Shown: positions 1 to 8,316 of the stretch, piece after piece
Layout of the letters: each line of letters opens with the position of its first letter
How positions within the stretch are numbered: the first letter of the stretch is position 1
Assembly (NCBI RefSeq): GCF_000340965.1
Contig: NZ_ANAY01000035.1
Span: 1 to 64,000 of the forward strand
Direction of reading: 5' to 3'
From: Nocardiopsis kunsanensis DSM 44524
GTDB taxonomy: Bacteria > Actinomycetota > Actinomycetes > Streptosporangiales > Streptosporangiaceae
DNA: 64,000 nt
Translations under genes and position numbers: made by a program
Notes under the pieces: generated by a model
Seen by the model: only the letters and a program-made list of their open reading frames with translations
Database searches by the model: none
Told to the model about the DNA's origin: nothing

Positions 1-432
1 TCGCCCCACGACAGCGGCACCCACACATACCCCGCACCCGGCGGGACCCCGCCCTGGGGGGCACCCGTCGACGGCGGAGCTCCGAGTGCTCCGCCCCAGG
101 CCCAGGGCGGGTACGGCCCCTTCGGCGGCCCTTCGCCCTACGACAGCGGTACGCACCCGATCCAGTCCGCCCCGACCGGCCCGCCCCAGGGCAACCCGCC
201 TCAGCCGGGCCCGGGCCACAACCCCGGCCAGTACGGTCCGGGGGAACTGTTCGACGGCGGTTATGCGCCTCCGTCCCAGTCCCAGCACGGCGGGCCCGCA
301 CCCTACGAAGGGTGGGGCGGCCCCGTACAGAACGAGACGACCGACCTCTACCCGCGGGACGCCTACGGCCGTCCACTGCCTCCGCCCGAGGGCTACTACG
401 AGGGCAACTACGAAGACGGCCGTTACCGCTGA
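1..432 (+). CDS. C-terminal part of a Pro/Gly/Tyr-rich protein (5' end outside window)
   Basis: The frame is open from the first base to TGA at 430-432, giving 143 residues of a gene that starts upstream. The visible part is low-complexity and rich in Pro, Gly, Tyr and Gln, with an octapeptide seen twice as SPHDSGTH and SPYDSGTH and an acidic/aromatic end (GYYEGNYEDGRYR). Such tails occur on actinobacterial membrane or surface-associated proteins and some kinases, but no catalytic domain is visible, so the function cannot be named. A strong hairpin follows the stop codon. Confidence 0.7.
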   Translation, partial: SPHDSGTHTYPAPGGTPPWGAPVDGGAPSAPPQAQGGYGPFGGPSPYDSGTHPIQSAPTGPPQGNPPQPGPGHNPGQYGPGELFDGGYAPPSQSQHGGPAPYEGWGGPVQNETTDLYPRDAYGRPLPPPEGYYEGNYEDGRYR

Positions 433-493
433 GCCCCCGTTCCAGCGGTGGCATCGCGTGATGCCACCACGACCGGGGTGGCCCGGTATCCAC

Positions 494-530
494 AACGCCG
501 AGGTGGCACATCCCGTGCCACCTCGGCGTT
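494..530 (+). terminator. Intrinsic terminator-like hairpin
   Basis: A perfect 16-bp inverted repeat lies at 494-509 and 515-530 (arms AACGCCGAGGTGGCAC and GTGCCACCTCGGCGTT) with a 5-nt loop, 62 bases after the stop of the preceding gene. A second, smaller hairpin (GGTGGCAT / ATGCCACC, 447-468) sits just before it. There is no long U-tract, as is common in high-GC actinomycetes. Confidence 0.75.
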
Positions 531-756
531 CTTCGTATGCACCGGTCCCCGTTCCGAGGTCGGTTCCGAAAGAACACCCCCATTTCAAACACACTCCGTA
601 GCCAGGCAACCACAGAAATGACTACAGTTGGTGTCCGGTGAAGCACAAAGCACGGCCCGGCGGTCTCGTGTCCCCACCACACGCCGTACCGGCCCGTTCC
701 CGCATTCCCCGTGCACCGACGTACCACTTGCCTGGCCCGATCCGAACGGAGTAACC

Positions 757-3126
757 ATGCGCGACAACGCCCAGGGAACACCGAGCCGACCACCGGCCGA
801 ACCATCGGACTCCGCACGGGGACCGACGGGCCGCAAAGGGATCGCCGCGGACGTCGGCGCCTCCCTGGTGGTCTTTCTGGTCGCCGTCCCCCTTTCCCTG
901 GGGATCGCCGTCGCCTCGGGCGCACCCCTCATCGCCGGCATCATCGCCGCCGTGGTCGGCGGGACCGTCGCCGGCGCCGTCGGTGGATCGATGGTGCAGG
1001 TCAGCGGTCCCGCCGCAGGGCTGACCATCATCGTCGCCGACCTGGTCATGACCTACGGCTGGCGGGTGACCTGCCTCGTCACCCTGCTGGCCGGCCTCGT
1101 CCAACTCGCCCTGGGCGCCTGCCGGATCGCCCGGGCCGCCCTCGCCGTCTCCCCCGCCGTCGTACACGGCATGCTCGCCGGGGTCGGCGTGACCATCGCC
1201 CTGGCCCAGCTCCACGTGGTCCTGGGTGGTGCGCCCCAGAGCTCGGCACCGGCCAACATCGCCGAACTTCCTGCGCAGATCGCCGACAACCACACCGCAG
1301 CCGTGGGGGTCGGTGTCATCACCATCGTGCTCATGTTCGGCTGGAACCGCCTTCCCAGCCTCGGCCGTTTCAACCCCGCTCTGGTCCCGGCAGCGCTCGT
1401 GGCCGTGGGCACCGCCACCTCGATCGCGACCCTGAGCCGCTGGGAGGTGGAGACGGTCGCCCTGCCCGGTTCTGTGGCCGGCGCCTGGAACGGTCCCGCC
1501 CTGCCCTCCTCCGACCAGTGGCAGGGCGTGGCCGTCGCCGTCGCGGCCGTGGCCATGGTCGCGAGCGTGGAATCCCTGCTCGCAGCGATCGCCGTGGACC
1601 GCATGCACAGCGGCCGACGCGTGCAGCTCAACCGAGAACTCTGCGGCCAGGGCGCGGCCAACACCGTCAGCGGCGCCCTGGGCGGCCTGCCGGTGGCCGG
1701 GGTGATCGTACGCAGCACCGCCAACGTGCGCGCCGGTGCCAGGAGCCCGCTGTCGACGATCCTGCACGGCTTGTGGATCCTGCTCTTCGTCGCCCTGTTC
1801 GCGCACGTGGTCGAGCTCATCCCCATGCCGGCCCTGGCCGCCCTGCTGGTCTTCATCGGCACCCGTATGGTCTCCCTCGCCCACCTGAAGGACCTGCGCC
1901 GCCACCATGAGGCAGGCGTGTACCTGACCACCCTGTTCGGTGTGGTCCTGCTCGGACTCCTGGAAGGGGTCTTCCTCGGGTTCGCACTGGCGATGATCAT
2001 GGCGCTGCGCCGCCTGACCAAGCTCACCGTCACCAGCGAGGAACGTGCCGGGAGCACACACATCGCGGTCCACGGTTCACTGACCTTCCTGGCCGTGCCC
2101 CGGCTTGCCCACGCGTTGCGGACCGTGCCCGAAGGTTGTCACGTCGACCTCGACCTGCACGTGGACTTCATGGACCACGCCGCCTTCGAGGCCATCCACG
2201 CCTGGAGGGTCGACCACGAACGCACCGGCGGACGGGTCGACATCGACGAGGTGCACGAGAACTGGTACACACGCAGCTCCGCGCAATCGGCCCCGGCAGC
2301 CAAGACCGCGCCCCGGGGCGCGGCCCGCTGGTGGGCGCCGTGGGAGATGCGCGGCGTTTCCCGCACCGGGCTCAACCCGTTGGGACTGCTGTCCGCCGGG
2401 GCCCGCGAATACCACGCCGGTACCGCCGACCGGATGCGGGCAGTGCTCAACCGCCTCCCCCACGGCCGGAAACCCACGGCCCTGTTCGTCTCCTGTGCCG
2501 ACTCCCGGGTGGTGCCCAACGTCATCACCGCGAGTGGGCCCGGCGACCTCTTCACGGTCCGCAATCTCGGGAACCTGATACCGCCGCACGGGGCCCCGAA
2601 CGCGGACAGTTCGGTGGGCGCGGCCCTGGAGCACGCCGTCACCGTGTTGCGCGTGCCCTCGATCGTGGTGTGCGGGCACTCCCACTGCGGGGCCATGCAG
2701 GCGCTGCTGAACCGCACCCACCACGACGCGGAGGAGTCCGACACCGCCCACATGCGCCAGTGGTTGGCTTACGGACAAGGCGGGCTCTCCCGGCTCGGCG
2801 CGGACGAAGGCGCACTGGCGGGGCTGCCCACCGCCCAGGCACTGTGCCGACTGGCCCAGGAGAACGTACGCGAGCAGCTGGACCGCCTCATGGAGTACCC
2901 GGTGGTACGCGAACGTGTGGAGTCGGGCGAACTCACCCTCACCGGCATGTACTACGACCTGGAGACGGCCCGGGTGCACCTGTTGGACGCCGGCACCGGC
3001 ACGTTCGTACCGGTGGCCGGTGCCCAGGACCTGCCGCTGCAACATGCCCGGACGGAGGGGCAGGGCCCCGACGGTCAGCTCGTGGAAGCGTCGTCGTCGG
3101 GGGTGTCGTCGCGGCCGTCCTGTTGA
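757..3126 (+). CDS. SulP-family anion transporter fused to beta-carbonic anhydrase
   Basis: This 789-residue membrane protein combines three parts. Residues about 25-430 form a SulP/SLC26-type permease with many hydrophobic helices. A STAS-like segment follows at about 440-510. The C-terminal third is a beta-carbonic anhydrase carrying CADSR (Cys580, Asp582, Arg584) and CGHSHCG (zinc ligands His641 and Cys644). The fusion suggests coupling of bicarbonate transport to CO2/bicarbonate interconversion at the inner membrane face. The ATG at 757 was chosen over an in-frame start 129 bases upstream because it has an SD-like ACGGAG and directly precedes the conserved part. Substrate is inferred; sulfate transport cannot be excluded. 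Confidence 0.93.
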   Translation: MRDNAQGTPSRPPAEPSDSARGPTGRKGIAADVGASLVVFLVAVPLSLGIAVASGAPLIAGIIAAVVGGTVAGAVGGSMVQVSGPAAGLTIIVADLVMTYGWRVTCLVTLLAGLVQLALGACRIARAALAVSPAVVHGMLAGVGVTIALAQLHVVLGGAPQSSAPANIAELPAQIADNHTAAVGVGVITIVLMFGWNRLPSLGRFNPALVPAALVAVGTATSIATLSRWEVETVALPGSVAGAWNGPALPSSDQWQGVAVAVAAVAMVASVESLLAAIAVDRMHSGRRVQLNRELCGQGAANTVSGALGGLPVAGVIVRSTANVRAGARSPLSTILHGLWILLFVALFAHVVELIPMPALAALLVFIGTRMVSLAHLKDLRRHHEAGVYLTTLFGVVLLGLLEGVFLGFALAMIMALRRLTKLTVTSEERAGSTHIAVHGSLTFLAVPRLAHALRTVPEGCHVDLDLHVDFMDHAAFEAIHAWRVDHERTGGRVDIDEVHENWYTRSSAQSAPAAKTAPRGAARWWAPWEMRGVSRTGLNPLGLLSAGAREYHAGTADRMRAVLNRLPHGRKPTALFVSCADSRVVPNVITASGPGDLFTVRNLGNLIPPHGAPNADSSVGAALEHAVTVLRVPSIVVCGHSHCGAMQALLNRTHHDAEESDTAHMRQWLAYGQGGLSRLGADEGALAGLPTAQALCRLAQENVREQLDRLMEYPVVRERVESGELTLTGMYYDLETARVHLLDAGTGTFVPVAGAQDLPLQHARTEGQGPDGQLVEASSSGVSSRPSC

Positions 3127-3224
3127 ACACCCGAGGCATGGTACGAGGCGAGCAGGATGATCACCAGGATCGCCAGGATCGGTAGGCCGAAGAGAACCAC
3201 CCAGAAGGTGGTGGAATCGAACAC
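3075..3224 (-). CDS. Small single-pass membrane protein (49 aa), unrecognised
   Basis: A GTG start at 3224 follows GGAATGGG by about 6 bases. The product has one clear hydrophobic helix (WVVLFGLPILAILVIILLAS, residues about 8-27) and a short acidic tail rich in Asp and Ser. Its 3' end overlaps the end of the convergent SulP-carbonic anhydrase gene by 52 bases. Short size and GTG start limit certainty, but a clean transmembrane helix with a hydrophilic tail is unlikely by chance in GC-rich DNA. No function can be assigned. Confidence 0.5.
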   Translation of the reverse strand: MFDSTTFWVVLFGLPILAILVIILLASYHASGVQQDGRDDTPDDDASTS

Positions 3225-3474
3225 GTTGCACCCATTCCCATGAAGCGGACGCCCGCACGGCCCCGGTACCCGGGGTTCCGGGGACAATCTACAGGCGCGG
3301 ACGCCACGTGTTCCATCACTGTCCGGATAGGGAACCGTTGCTGATTCCCGATCCAGGAGGGCCCGTCGGTACACGAACCATCGGTGGCCGGCGCTTCTTC
3401 GGCCCGACGCACGCAAAGCGCTCCACGTCCCGGCACCCGCTCGGCCCGGGACGCTCGCCGCTTCCGGAGGAAGA

Positions 3475-3872
3475 AGGAGGGGAGCCGGCCGATAAGCCGG
3501 ATTCTGTCGGTCCTGGAGGACCGGGCGAACATCCATCTGGGGCCGCCGTTACCGACGGCCTCGGTGCGGTCCACCCGCGGACTCGGGCGGGCAGCCCTCG
3601 AACATCCGCGCGGGGACCCTGGGGCCCCCTTTTCGACCTTGCTCCGGGTGGGGTTTGCCGAGCCGACCGGATCACTCCGGCCGCTGGTGGTCTCTTACAC
3701 CACCGTTTCACCCTTACCACCGCCGAGCGGTGGCGGTCTGTTTTCTGTGGCACTTTCCCGCGGGTCACCCCGGGTCGGTGTTACCGACCACCCTGCCCTG
3801 TGGAGTCCGGACTTTCCTCGAATCCGCGCACCCGGCGCGGTCCGCGATCGCCTGGCCGACTCCCCTCGTCCA
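3475..3872 (-). ncRNA. rnpB: RNase P RNA (bacterial type A)
   Basis: The minus strand carries the 5' signature GAGGAAAGTCCGGACTCC near 3800 and the 3' signature ACAGAATCCGGCTTATCGG ending near 3487, both diagnostic of the catalytic RNA of ribonuclease P, which matures tRNA 5' ends. The P1 helix is visible as GGGGAGTCGGCC near 3857-3868 pairing with GGCCGGCTCCCC near 3479-3490. Length of about 400 nt fits type A RNAs of actinobacteria. Exact ends are estimated from the P1 helix. It lies just downstream of, and on the same strand as, the phosphatase operon. Confidence 0.95.
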
Positions 3873-3885
3873 CGATCCTAACGCC

Positions 3886-4536
3886 TCAAAGGGTCTGCCA
3901 GGCCAGGTGCGCGGTGTCGTTGAGAGAACGCACGACCATGGGGCCGTCAGCGTAGCAGTCGATACACGTCAGGCACGCAGTGTCCAGGTGCATACTGTAG
4001 AGCGCCCCCAGCGGGGCCCCCATCGCCTGTTGCACGAGGATCTTGATGGGCGTGACGTGGGAGACCACCAGGACTGTGCTCCCCCGGTGGCGGCGCAGGA
4101 GCGCCTCACGGGCCGCAGACACCCGTGCCCCCACCTGCGCGAAGCTCTCCCCGCCGGGCGGAGCCACCTGCGGATCACTGATCCAGCGGTCCACCCCCGC
4201 AGGGTCGGCGGCCCTGGCCTCGGCGAAGGTCATCTCCTCCCACTCACCGAAGTCGGTCTCCACGAAGCCCTCGTCGACCTCGACCGGGAGCCCGAGTTGC
4301 TCGGCCACGTGGGCGGCGGTGTCCCGGCACCGCGTCAACGGCGAGGAGACCACCGCGTCCACGGGCAAGGACGCGATCCGGCGTGCGGCCGCGCTGGCCT
4401 GTTGATGCCCCTGGTCGGTCAGCTCGGCGTCGCCCCGACCCGCGAACCGCTGGTCCACGGACAGCGGTGTCTGCCCGTGGCGCAGCAGCATCAGCCGCGT
4501 CGGTTCGGTGTCGGGGGCGCTCCACCCGGTACTCAC
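3886..4536 (-). CDS. Histidine phosphatase family protein (CobC/phosphoglycerate-mutase-like)
   Basis: The 216-residue protein carries the LRHG(Q)T phosphohistidine motif near residue 20, SSPLTRCRDTA, an acidic E-x-D-F-G-E-W segment, and the second catalytic His in VVSHVTPIK. This is the arrangement of cytosolic acid phosphatases such as alpha-ribazole phosphatase CobC. In many actinobacteria the same gene position encodes an RNase HI-phosphatase fusion (Rv2228c type); here the RNase H half is absent. Start: GTG at 4536 overlaps the stop of the upstream zinc-ribbon gene as GTGA, indicating translational coupling. Substrate is unknown. Confidence 0.85.
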   Translation of the reverse strand: MSTGWSAPDTEPTRLMLLRHGQTPLSVDQRFAGRGDAELTDQGHQQASAAARRIASLPVDAVVSSPLTRCRDTAAHVAEQLGLPVEVDEGFVETDFGEWEEMTFAEARAADPAGVDRWISDPQVAPPGGESFAQVGARVSAAREALLRRHRGSTVLVVSHVTPIKILVQQAMGAPLGALYSMHLDTACLTCIDCYADGPMVVRSLNDTAHLAWQTL

Positions 4537-5294
4537 TCGGCGGACCGACCCCCCGCCCCCGACTCGTCGGTGCGCACCAGGATGCGGCGGCAGTCCTCGC
4601 ACCGCACGACCTCGTCATCGGCGGCGGCCTTGATCTCGTTGAGCTCGACCGTGCTCAACTGGAGCTTGCACCCGCCACAGCGGCCGTGGCGCAGCGGCGC
4701 GGCGGCCACACCGTCGTGCTGGGCCCGCAACTTGTCGTACAGGGCGAGCAGGTCCGCGGGGATCTCCTCCAGGATCCGCTCACGGTCCTGGCTCCTACGG
4801 GTGCGGTCCCACTGGATCTCGGCCAGGGCGGTGTCCCGGCGCGCGACGGTAGCGGTGTGCTCGGCCACGGCCTCCTCGCGGGCGGCGGCGACACGGTCGA
4901 CCTCGGCGGAGAGCTCCTCGGACTGCTCCATGACCTCCAGGACGATCTCCTCCAGCTCGGCCTGGCGCCGGGCGAGGGAGGCGATCTCCGACTGCAGGTT
5001 CTGCAGTTCCCTGGCGCTGGTGATCTGCCCGGACTCCAGGGCCTTGTTGTCGCGATCGGCGCGGTCACGCACCTGCTCGACATCGCTCTCGGCCTTGCGC
5101 TGGCGCCGTTCGACGTCGGAGGCCTTGGTACGTACCGAGATCAGTTCCGACTCCAGAGTTTGCGCCCGCTCCTTCAGCGCGGCGGCCTCGACGGCCTCCG
5201 GCAGGGTGCGGGCACGGTGGTCCAGACGCTGGAGCTCGGTGTCCAGGTTCTGCAGGTCGAGGAGTCTGGCCTGCACGGCGGGTTCGGCTTTCAC
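4533..5294 (-). CDS. Coiled-coil protein with C4-type zinc ribbon
   Basis: This 253-residue protein has a long Glu/Arg/Ala-rich coiled coil (about residues 8-185) followed by a zinc ribbon with CGGC and CEDC pairs near the C-terminus. It matches the actinobacterial Rv2229c-type family, a putative nucleic-acid-binding protein whose role is not established. GTG at 5294 has AGGAG nine bases upstream. It sits between a Nif3-like gene and the phosphatase, an order known from mycobacteria, and overlaps the phosphatase start by 4 bases. Confidence 0.88.
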   Translation of the reverse strand: MKAEPAVQARLLDLQNLDTELQRLDHRARTLPEAVEAAALKERAQTLESELISVRTKASDVERRQRKAESDVEQVRDRADRDNKALESGQITSARELQNLQSEIASLARRQAELEEIVLEVMEQSEELSAEVDRVAAAREEAVAEHTATVARRDTALAEIQWDRTRRSQDRERILEEIPADLLALYDKLRAQHDGVAAAPLRHGRCGGCKLQLSTVELNEIKAAADDEVVRCEDCRRILVRTDESGAGGRSAE

Positions 5295-5411
5295 TTGTGA
5301 GGTCTCCTGGAGTGACTGAGGGAAGGCGCGATGGCCGTCGGCGCCCCTGACTCTGTGCAGTTGGTCTCCGGCCACCGGCCGGTACGGAGCCGCGGCCCCG
5401 TGGAACAGGGC

Positions 5412-6275
5412 TCACCCGCGCCCGAAGGCCTGTGCCCAGGCATCCGTCACGGTCGTCGACACGCGCATCTCCACGTTAGCCGCCCACGATCCGGCCTCGC
5501 GCGCCAGTGCGTCGGCCAGGCGCGCGGAGCCATCGGTGAGCCAGGGCCACTCGCTCGCGAAGTGAGCGGTGTCGAGCAACGCCGGCGAGCCGGACTCCTC
5601 GACGAACTCCGAGGCGGGGTGGTGGCGCAGGTCCGAGGTGAGATAGGCGTCCACCCCCGCAGCACGGGCGGCGCCGAGCAGGGAGTCCCCGGACCCGCCG
5701 GAGACGGCGACGGTGGTGACGAGCCGGCCCGGGTCCCCGGCCACACGTACCCCTCCGGCGGTGGCGGGCAGGCCGCGGGCGGCCTGGTCGGCGAAGTCGT
5801 GCAACACGAGCGGCTGCTCCAGGACGCCGATGCGTCCGATACCGCGGCGGCCCTCCGGGTCGGTCGGGTCGGGGTCGAGGGGGCGCAGGGGTCCGCTCAC
5901 GCCCACGGCCCGTGCCAGGGCGTCGGACACCCCGGGAGCGGCGGTGTCGGCGTTGGTGTGCGCTGTGTACAGGGCGGTGCCCGAGCGGATGAGCCGGTGC
6001 ACGATCCGGCCCTTGGGGGTGTCGGCAGCCACACTGTGCACACCGCGGAGCATGAGCGGGTGGTGGGTGATGATCAGGTCCGCGCCCCAGAGCAGGGCCT
6101 CGTCGACGACCGCCTCGACGGGATCGACGGCGAAGAGGATCTTGCCCACGGTCTGTTCCGGGTCGCCGCACGCCAGACCGACGGCGTCCCAGGAGGCGGC
6201 CCAGGCGGTCGGGTAGACGCTCTCGAAGGCCGCGGTGACATCGGACAGGCGGGGATGCGGATTCTCGGTGCTCAC
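5412..6275 (-). CDS. Nif3-like dinuclear metal centre hexameric protein (YbgI/DUF34 family)
   Basis: The 287-residue product shows the family hallmarks: SWDAVGL near the N-terminus, ITHHPLMLRG (metal-binding His pair), and C-terminal DTAHFASEW with the metal-ligand His/Glu. It also has the central PII-like insert typical of longer Nif3 proteins. Members bind two metal ions and are sometimes listed as GTP cyclohydrolase type 2 homologues; the biological reaction is unresolved. GTG at 6275 gives the conserved start STENPHPRLSDV; another GTG lies two codons upstream and the SD is weak. First gene of the operon leading to the phosphatase. Confidence 0.9.
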   Translation of the reverse strand: MSTENPHPRLSDVTAAFESVYPTAWAASWDAVGLACGDPEQTVGKILFAVDPVEAVVDEALLWGADLIITHHPLMLRGVHSVAADTPKGRIVHRLIRSGTALYTAHTNADTAAPGVSDALARAVGVSGPLRPLDPDPTDPEGRRGIGRIGVLEQPLVLHDFADQAARGLPATAGGVRVAGDPGRLVTTVAVSGGSGDSLLGAARAAGVDAYLTSDLRHHPASEFVEESGSPALLDTAHFASEWPWLTDGSARLADALAREAGSWAANVEMRVSTTVTDAWAQAFGRG

Positions 6276-6476
6276 GAGCACGACACTAGGGCATCTGCGG
6301 CGTGTGCGCGGCCGGAAAGCGATCTGGCTCCTCCCCGCTCCCGAACGGCACAGGGCCTGAGGGGTCGGGTCCTGTTGTGTGATCGGTGTGCCGGGCATGC
6401 CGGGGCGGTGGTTGGTGGAGCCGGGCGGATCGGCGCAGGTGCGCAGCCCCGGTGGATCGGTGCAGGTGGGTGGTGT

Positions 6477-6545
6477 TCGTCGGAGCGTCGAGCGTAGCCC
6501 GACCCCGACGAACCACCACACCAGGCACCACAAGAAACCCCACCA
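6477..6545 (-). repeat. Dispersed GC-rich repeat, copy 1, in a 424-bp non-coding gap
   Basis: On the minus strand the core GGGGTTTCTTGTGGTGCC (6524-6541) lies inside a GGTG-rich stretch. It recurs almost identically near 21891 and 63296. Next to it, TTCGTCGG (6477-6484) and CCGACGAA form a short inverted repeat flanking the sequence GGGCTACGCTCGACGC (minus strand), which also occurs at the last bases of the window. The gap 6276-6699 contains no convincing gene; apparent open frames there are Pro/His-rich low-complexity translations. Confidence 0.6.
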
Positions 6546-6699
6546 CCCTCGCCACCACCCCTGCCACCCCGGAGTCCCAACCCCAGGCACCCCGCCACAC
6601 AAAAAGACTTCACCACCGACCCCATCAACGACCTGGGGCCGAAGGGCCGCGCTTCGTCCGGCCCGGAGGGCGCGGGGCACGCCGTAAGCTTGGGCGGCG

Positions 6700-7551
6700 A
6701 TGAACGACAATCGACACCCCTTCACCCCGGTCGGCGCGCACGTCCCGGTCGCGGGCGGCATGGCCACCAAGGGGTTGGCCTACGCGGACACGATCGGCGC
6801 CGAGACCATCCAGGTCTTCACCTCCAACCCGCGCGGGTGGGCGACCAAGGAAGGCGACCCGAAGCAGGACGCGCGCATGCGCGGGACCGATCTGCCGGTG
6901 TTCGTGCACTCGCCCTACCTGATCAACCTGGGCACACCCAACGAGGAGACCGCGGGCAAGTCCGCGCATTCGCTCGGGCACACGATGCGGCGCGGGGCCG
7001 ACATCGGCGCGGGCGGTGTGGTCGTGCACACCGGTTCGGCCGTCTCCGGGGGCCGCGAGGCCGGTCTGGCCCGCACCCGCGAGCGCCTGATGCCGCTCCT
7101 GGAAGAGCTCGGCGAGGACGTCCCGCCGCTGCTGCTGGAGCCGATGGCCGGGCAGGGCCAGGTGCTGTGCGCGACCGTGGACGACCTGGTGCCCTACTTC
7201 GAGGCGCTGGACTGGCATCCGAACGTGGGCGTGTGCCTGGACACCGCGCACCTGTTCGCCGCCGGGCACGACATCTCCACGCGTGCGGGGATGCGTGAGG
7301 CCCTGGACCGCTTCGGCGAGGTCGTGGGGGCCGAGCGGCTGCACCTGATCCACGCCAACGACTCCAAGGCTCCGTGCGGCAGCAACAAGGACCGGCACGA
7401 GAACATCGGCAAGGGCCACATCGGCGCCGAGCCCTTCGCGGAGCTGTTCACCCACCCGGTCACGGCCGGGGTACCGATCACGTTGGAGACGCCGGGACCG
7501 GAGGAGCCGCACGGCGAGGACGTGGCCACCCTCAAGGGCCTGCGTCCGTAG
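6700..7551 (+). CDS. nfo: Deoxyribonuclease IV (AP endonuclease, Nfo family)
   Basis: This 283-residue protein cleaves DNA 5' of abasic sites in base excision repair. The zinc ligands of the AP endonuclease 2 family are in order: His in GAHV, His in FVHSPYLINL, His in VVHTGS, Glu in LLEPMAGQG, Asp/His in CLDTAHLFAAGHD, the His/Asp cluster in HANDSKAPCGSNKDRHENIGKGHIG, and Glu in LETPG. Length matches the family. ATG at 6700 is preceded by a weak GGGCGG. It is transcribed alone, convergent with the regulator gene behind it with a gap of only 8 bases. Confidence 0.95.
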   Translation: MNDNRHPFTPVGAHVPVAGGMATKGLAYADTIGAETIQVFTSNPRGWATKEGDPKQDARMRGTDLPVFVHSPYLINLGTPNEETAGKSAHSLGHTMRRGADIGAGGVVVHTGSAVSGGREAGLARTRERLMPLLEELGEDVPPLLLEPMAGQGQVLCATVDDLVPYFEALDWHPNVGVCLDTAHLFAAGHDISTRAGMREALDRFGEVVGAERLHLIHANDSKAPCGSNKDRHENIGKGHIGAEPFAELFTHPVTAGVPITLETPGPEEPHGEDVATLKGLRP

Positions 7552-7559
7552 GGCCCTCT

Positions 7560-8249
7560 TCAGGCCCGGGGACCGGAAGACCCTTCCTCGGGGCCCTGGC
7601 CGGCCTCGGGCTCGAGCAGGCGCGCGAGCACGGGGAAGAGATTGATCTGGACCTCGACGGTCTCCGTGCCGGGGGTGTCGGCGGCGGACTCACGGCTCTC
7701 GGGAACGTGCTCGCGCTTCCATCTCCACATGAAGTCCATCAGGTCCCGGGAGAGCTTCTGCGCCTCCTCCGGTGTCAGGGGCAACGGATGGTTGGCGTCC
7801 ATGGTGGCGGCCTTCCACCGTTGGACGTCCGGGTCCTCGGGGGCTGAGGCGGCCAGATCGTTCCAGGTGCGGAAACGCCGTTCGCGCTCGCCGTAGTAGT
7901 ACTCGAGCACCGTGTCGGCCGCGTGGCGGGTGGCCGGGTCCTGCCGAAAGGCGTGACCGGACATGGACCATCCGCCGCGCCTGGCCTGCCACCAGCGCTC
8001 GCGTCCGCCTCCGTGCCCCTCGGCCGGTTCGATGAAACCGTGCCGGGCCAACTGGCGCAGGTGGTAACTGGTGGACCCGCTGCTCTCCTCCAGGCGTTTG
8101 CCCAGAATGGTGGCGGTGGCCGGCCCCCGTAGCTGGAGTTGCTCCAGGAGGCGTCCGCGCAAGGGATGGGCCAGTCCGCGCAGAGCAGTGGCGTCCACGT
8201 CCATGTGGTTGTCGGGACGCTCGGAGGGGCTCGGGGCGCTCTCTGCCAT
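7560..8249 (-). CDS. ArsR-like winged-helix transcriptional regulator
   Basis: The 229-residue protein has an N-terminal winged helix (about residues 18-90: ALRGLAHPLRGRLLEQL, then SSGSTSYHLRQLARHGFIEP) of the ArsR/HTH_20 type, followed by a helical domain with an aromatic-rich part (DFMWRWKREHVP). This architecture is common in actinobacterial regulators placed beside MFS exporters. It lies 67 bases downstream of the MFS gene on the same strand, so both are probably one transcript and the regulator may control it. ATG 8249 was preferred to an upstream ATG because it starts just before the conserved domain; no SD is evident. Confidence 0.87.
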   Translation of the reverse strand: MAESAPSPSERPDNHMDVDATALRGLAHPLRGRLLEQLQLRGPATATILGKRLEESSGSTSYHLRQLARHGFIEPAEGHGGGRERWWQARRGGWSMSGHAFRQDPATRHAADTVLEYYYGERERRFRTWNDLAASAPEDPDVQRWKAATMDANHPLPLTPEEAQKLSRDLMDFMWRWKREHVPESRESAADTPGTETVEVQINLFPVLARLLEPEAGQGPEEGSSGPRA

Positions 8250-8316
8250 GGGGTCAACGGTAGTACGGGCCGGGGCAGGTCCAGCCCCTGTGTGCGTGCC
8301 CGGCCGCGCACGCACC

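Noticed and set aside
622-2073. 483-codon frame opposite the SulP gene
   Set aside because: Gly/Asp/His-rich antisense translation without domain features; the plus-strand gene has clear motifs.
3308-3955. Open frames across 3308-3955
   Set aside because: They cross the RNase P RNA, whose conserved 5' and 3' signatures explain the sequence.
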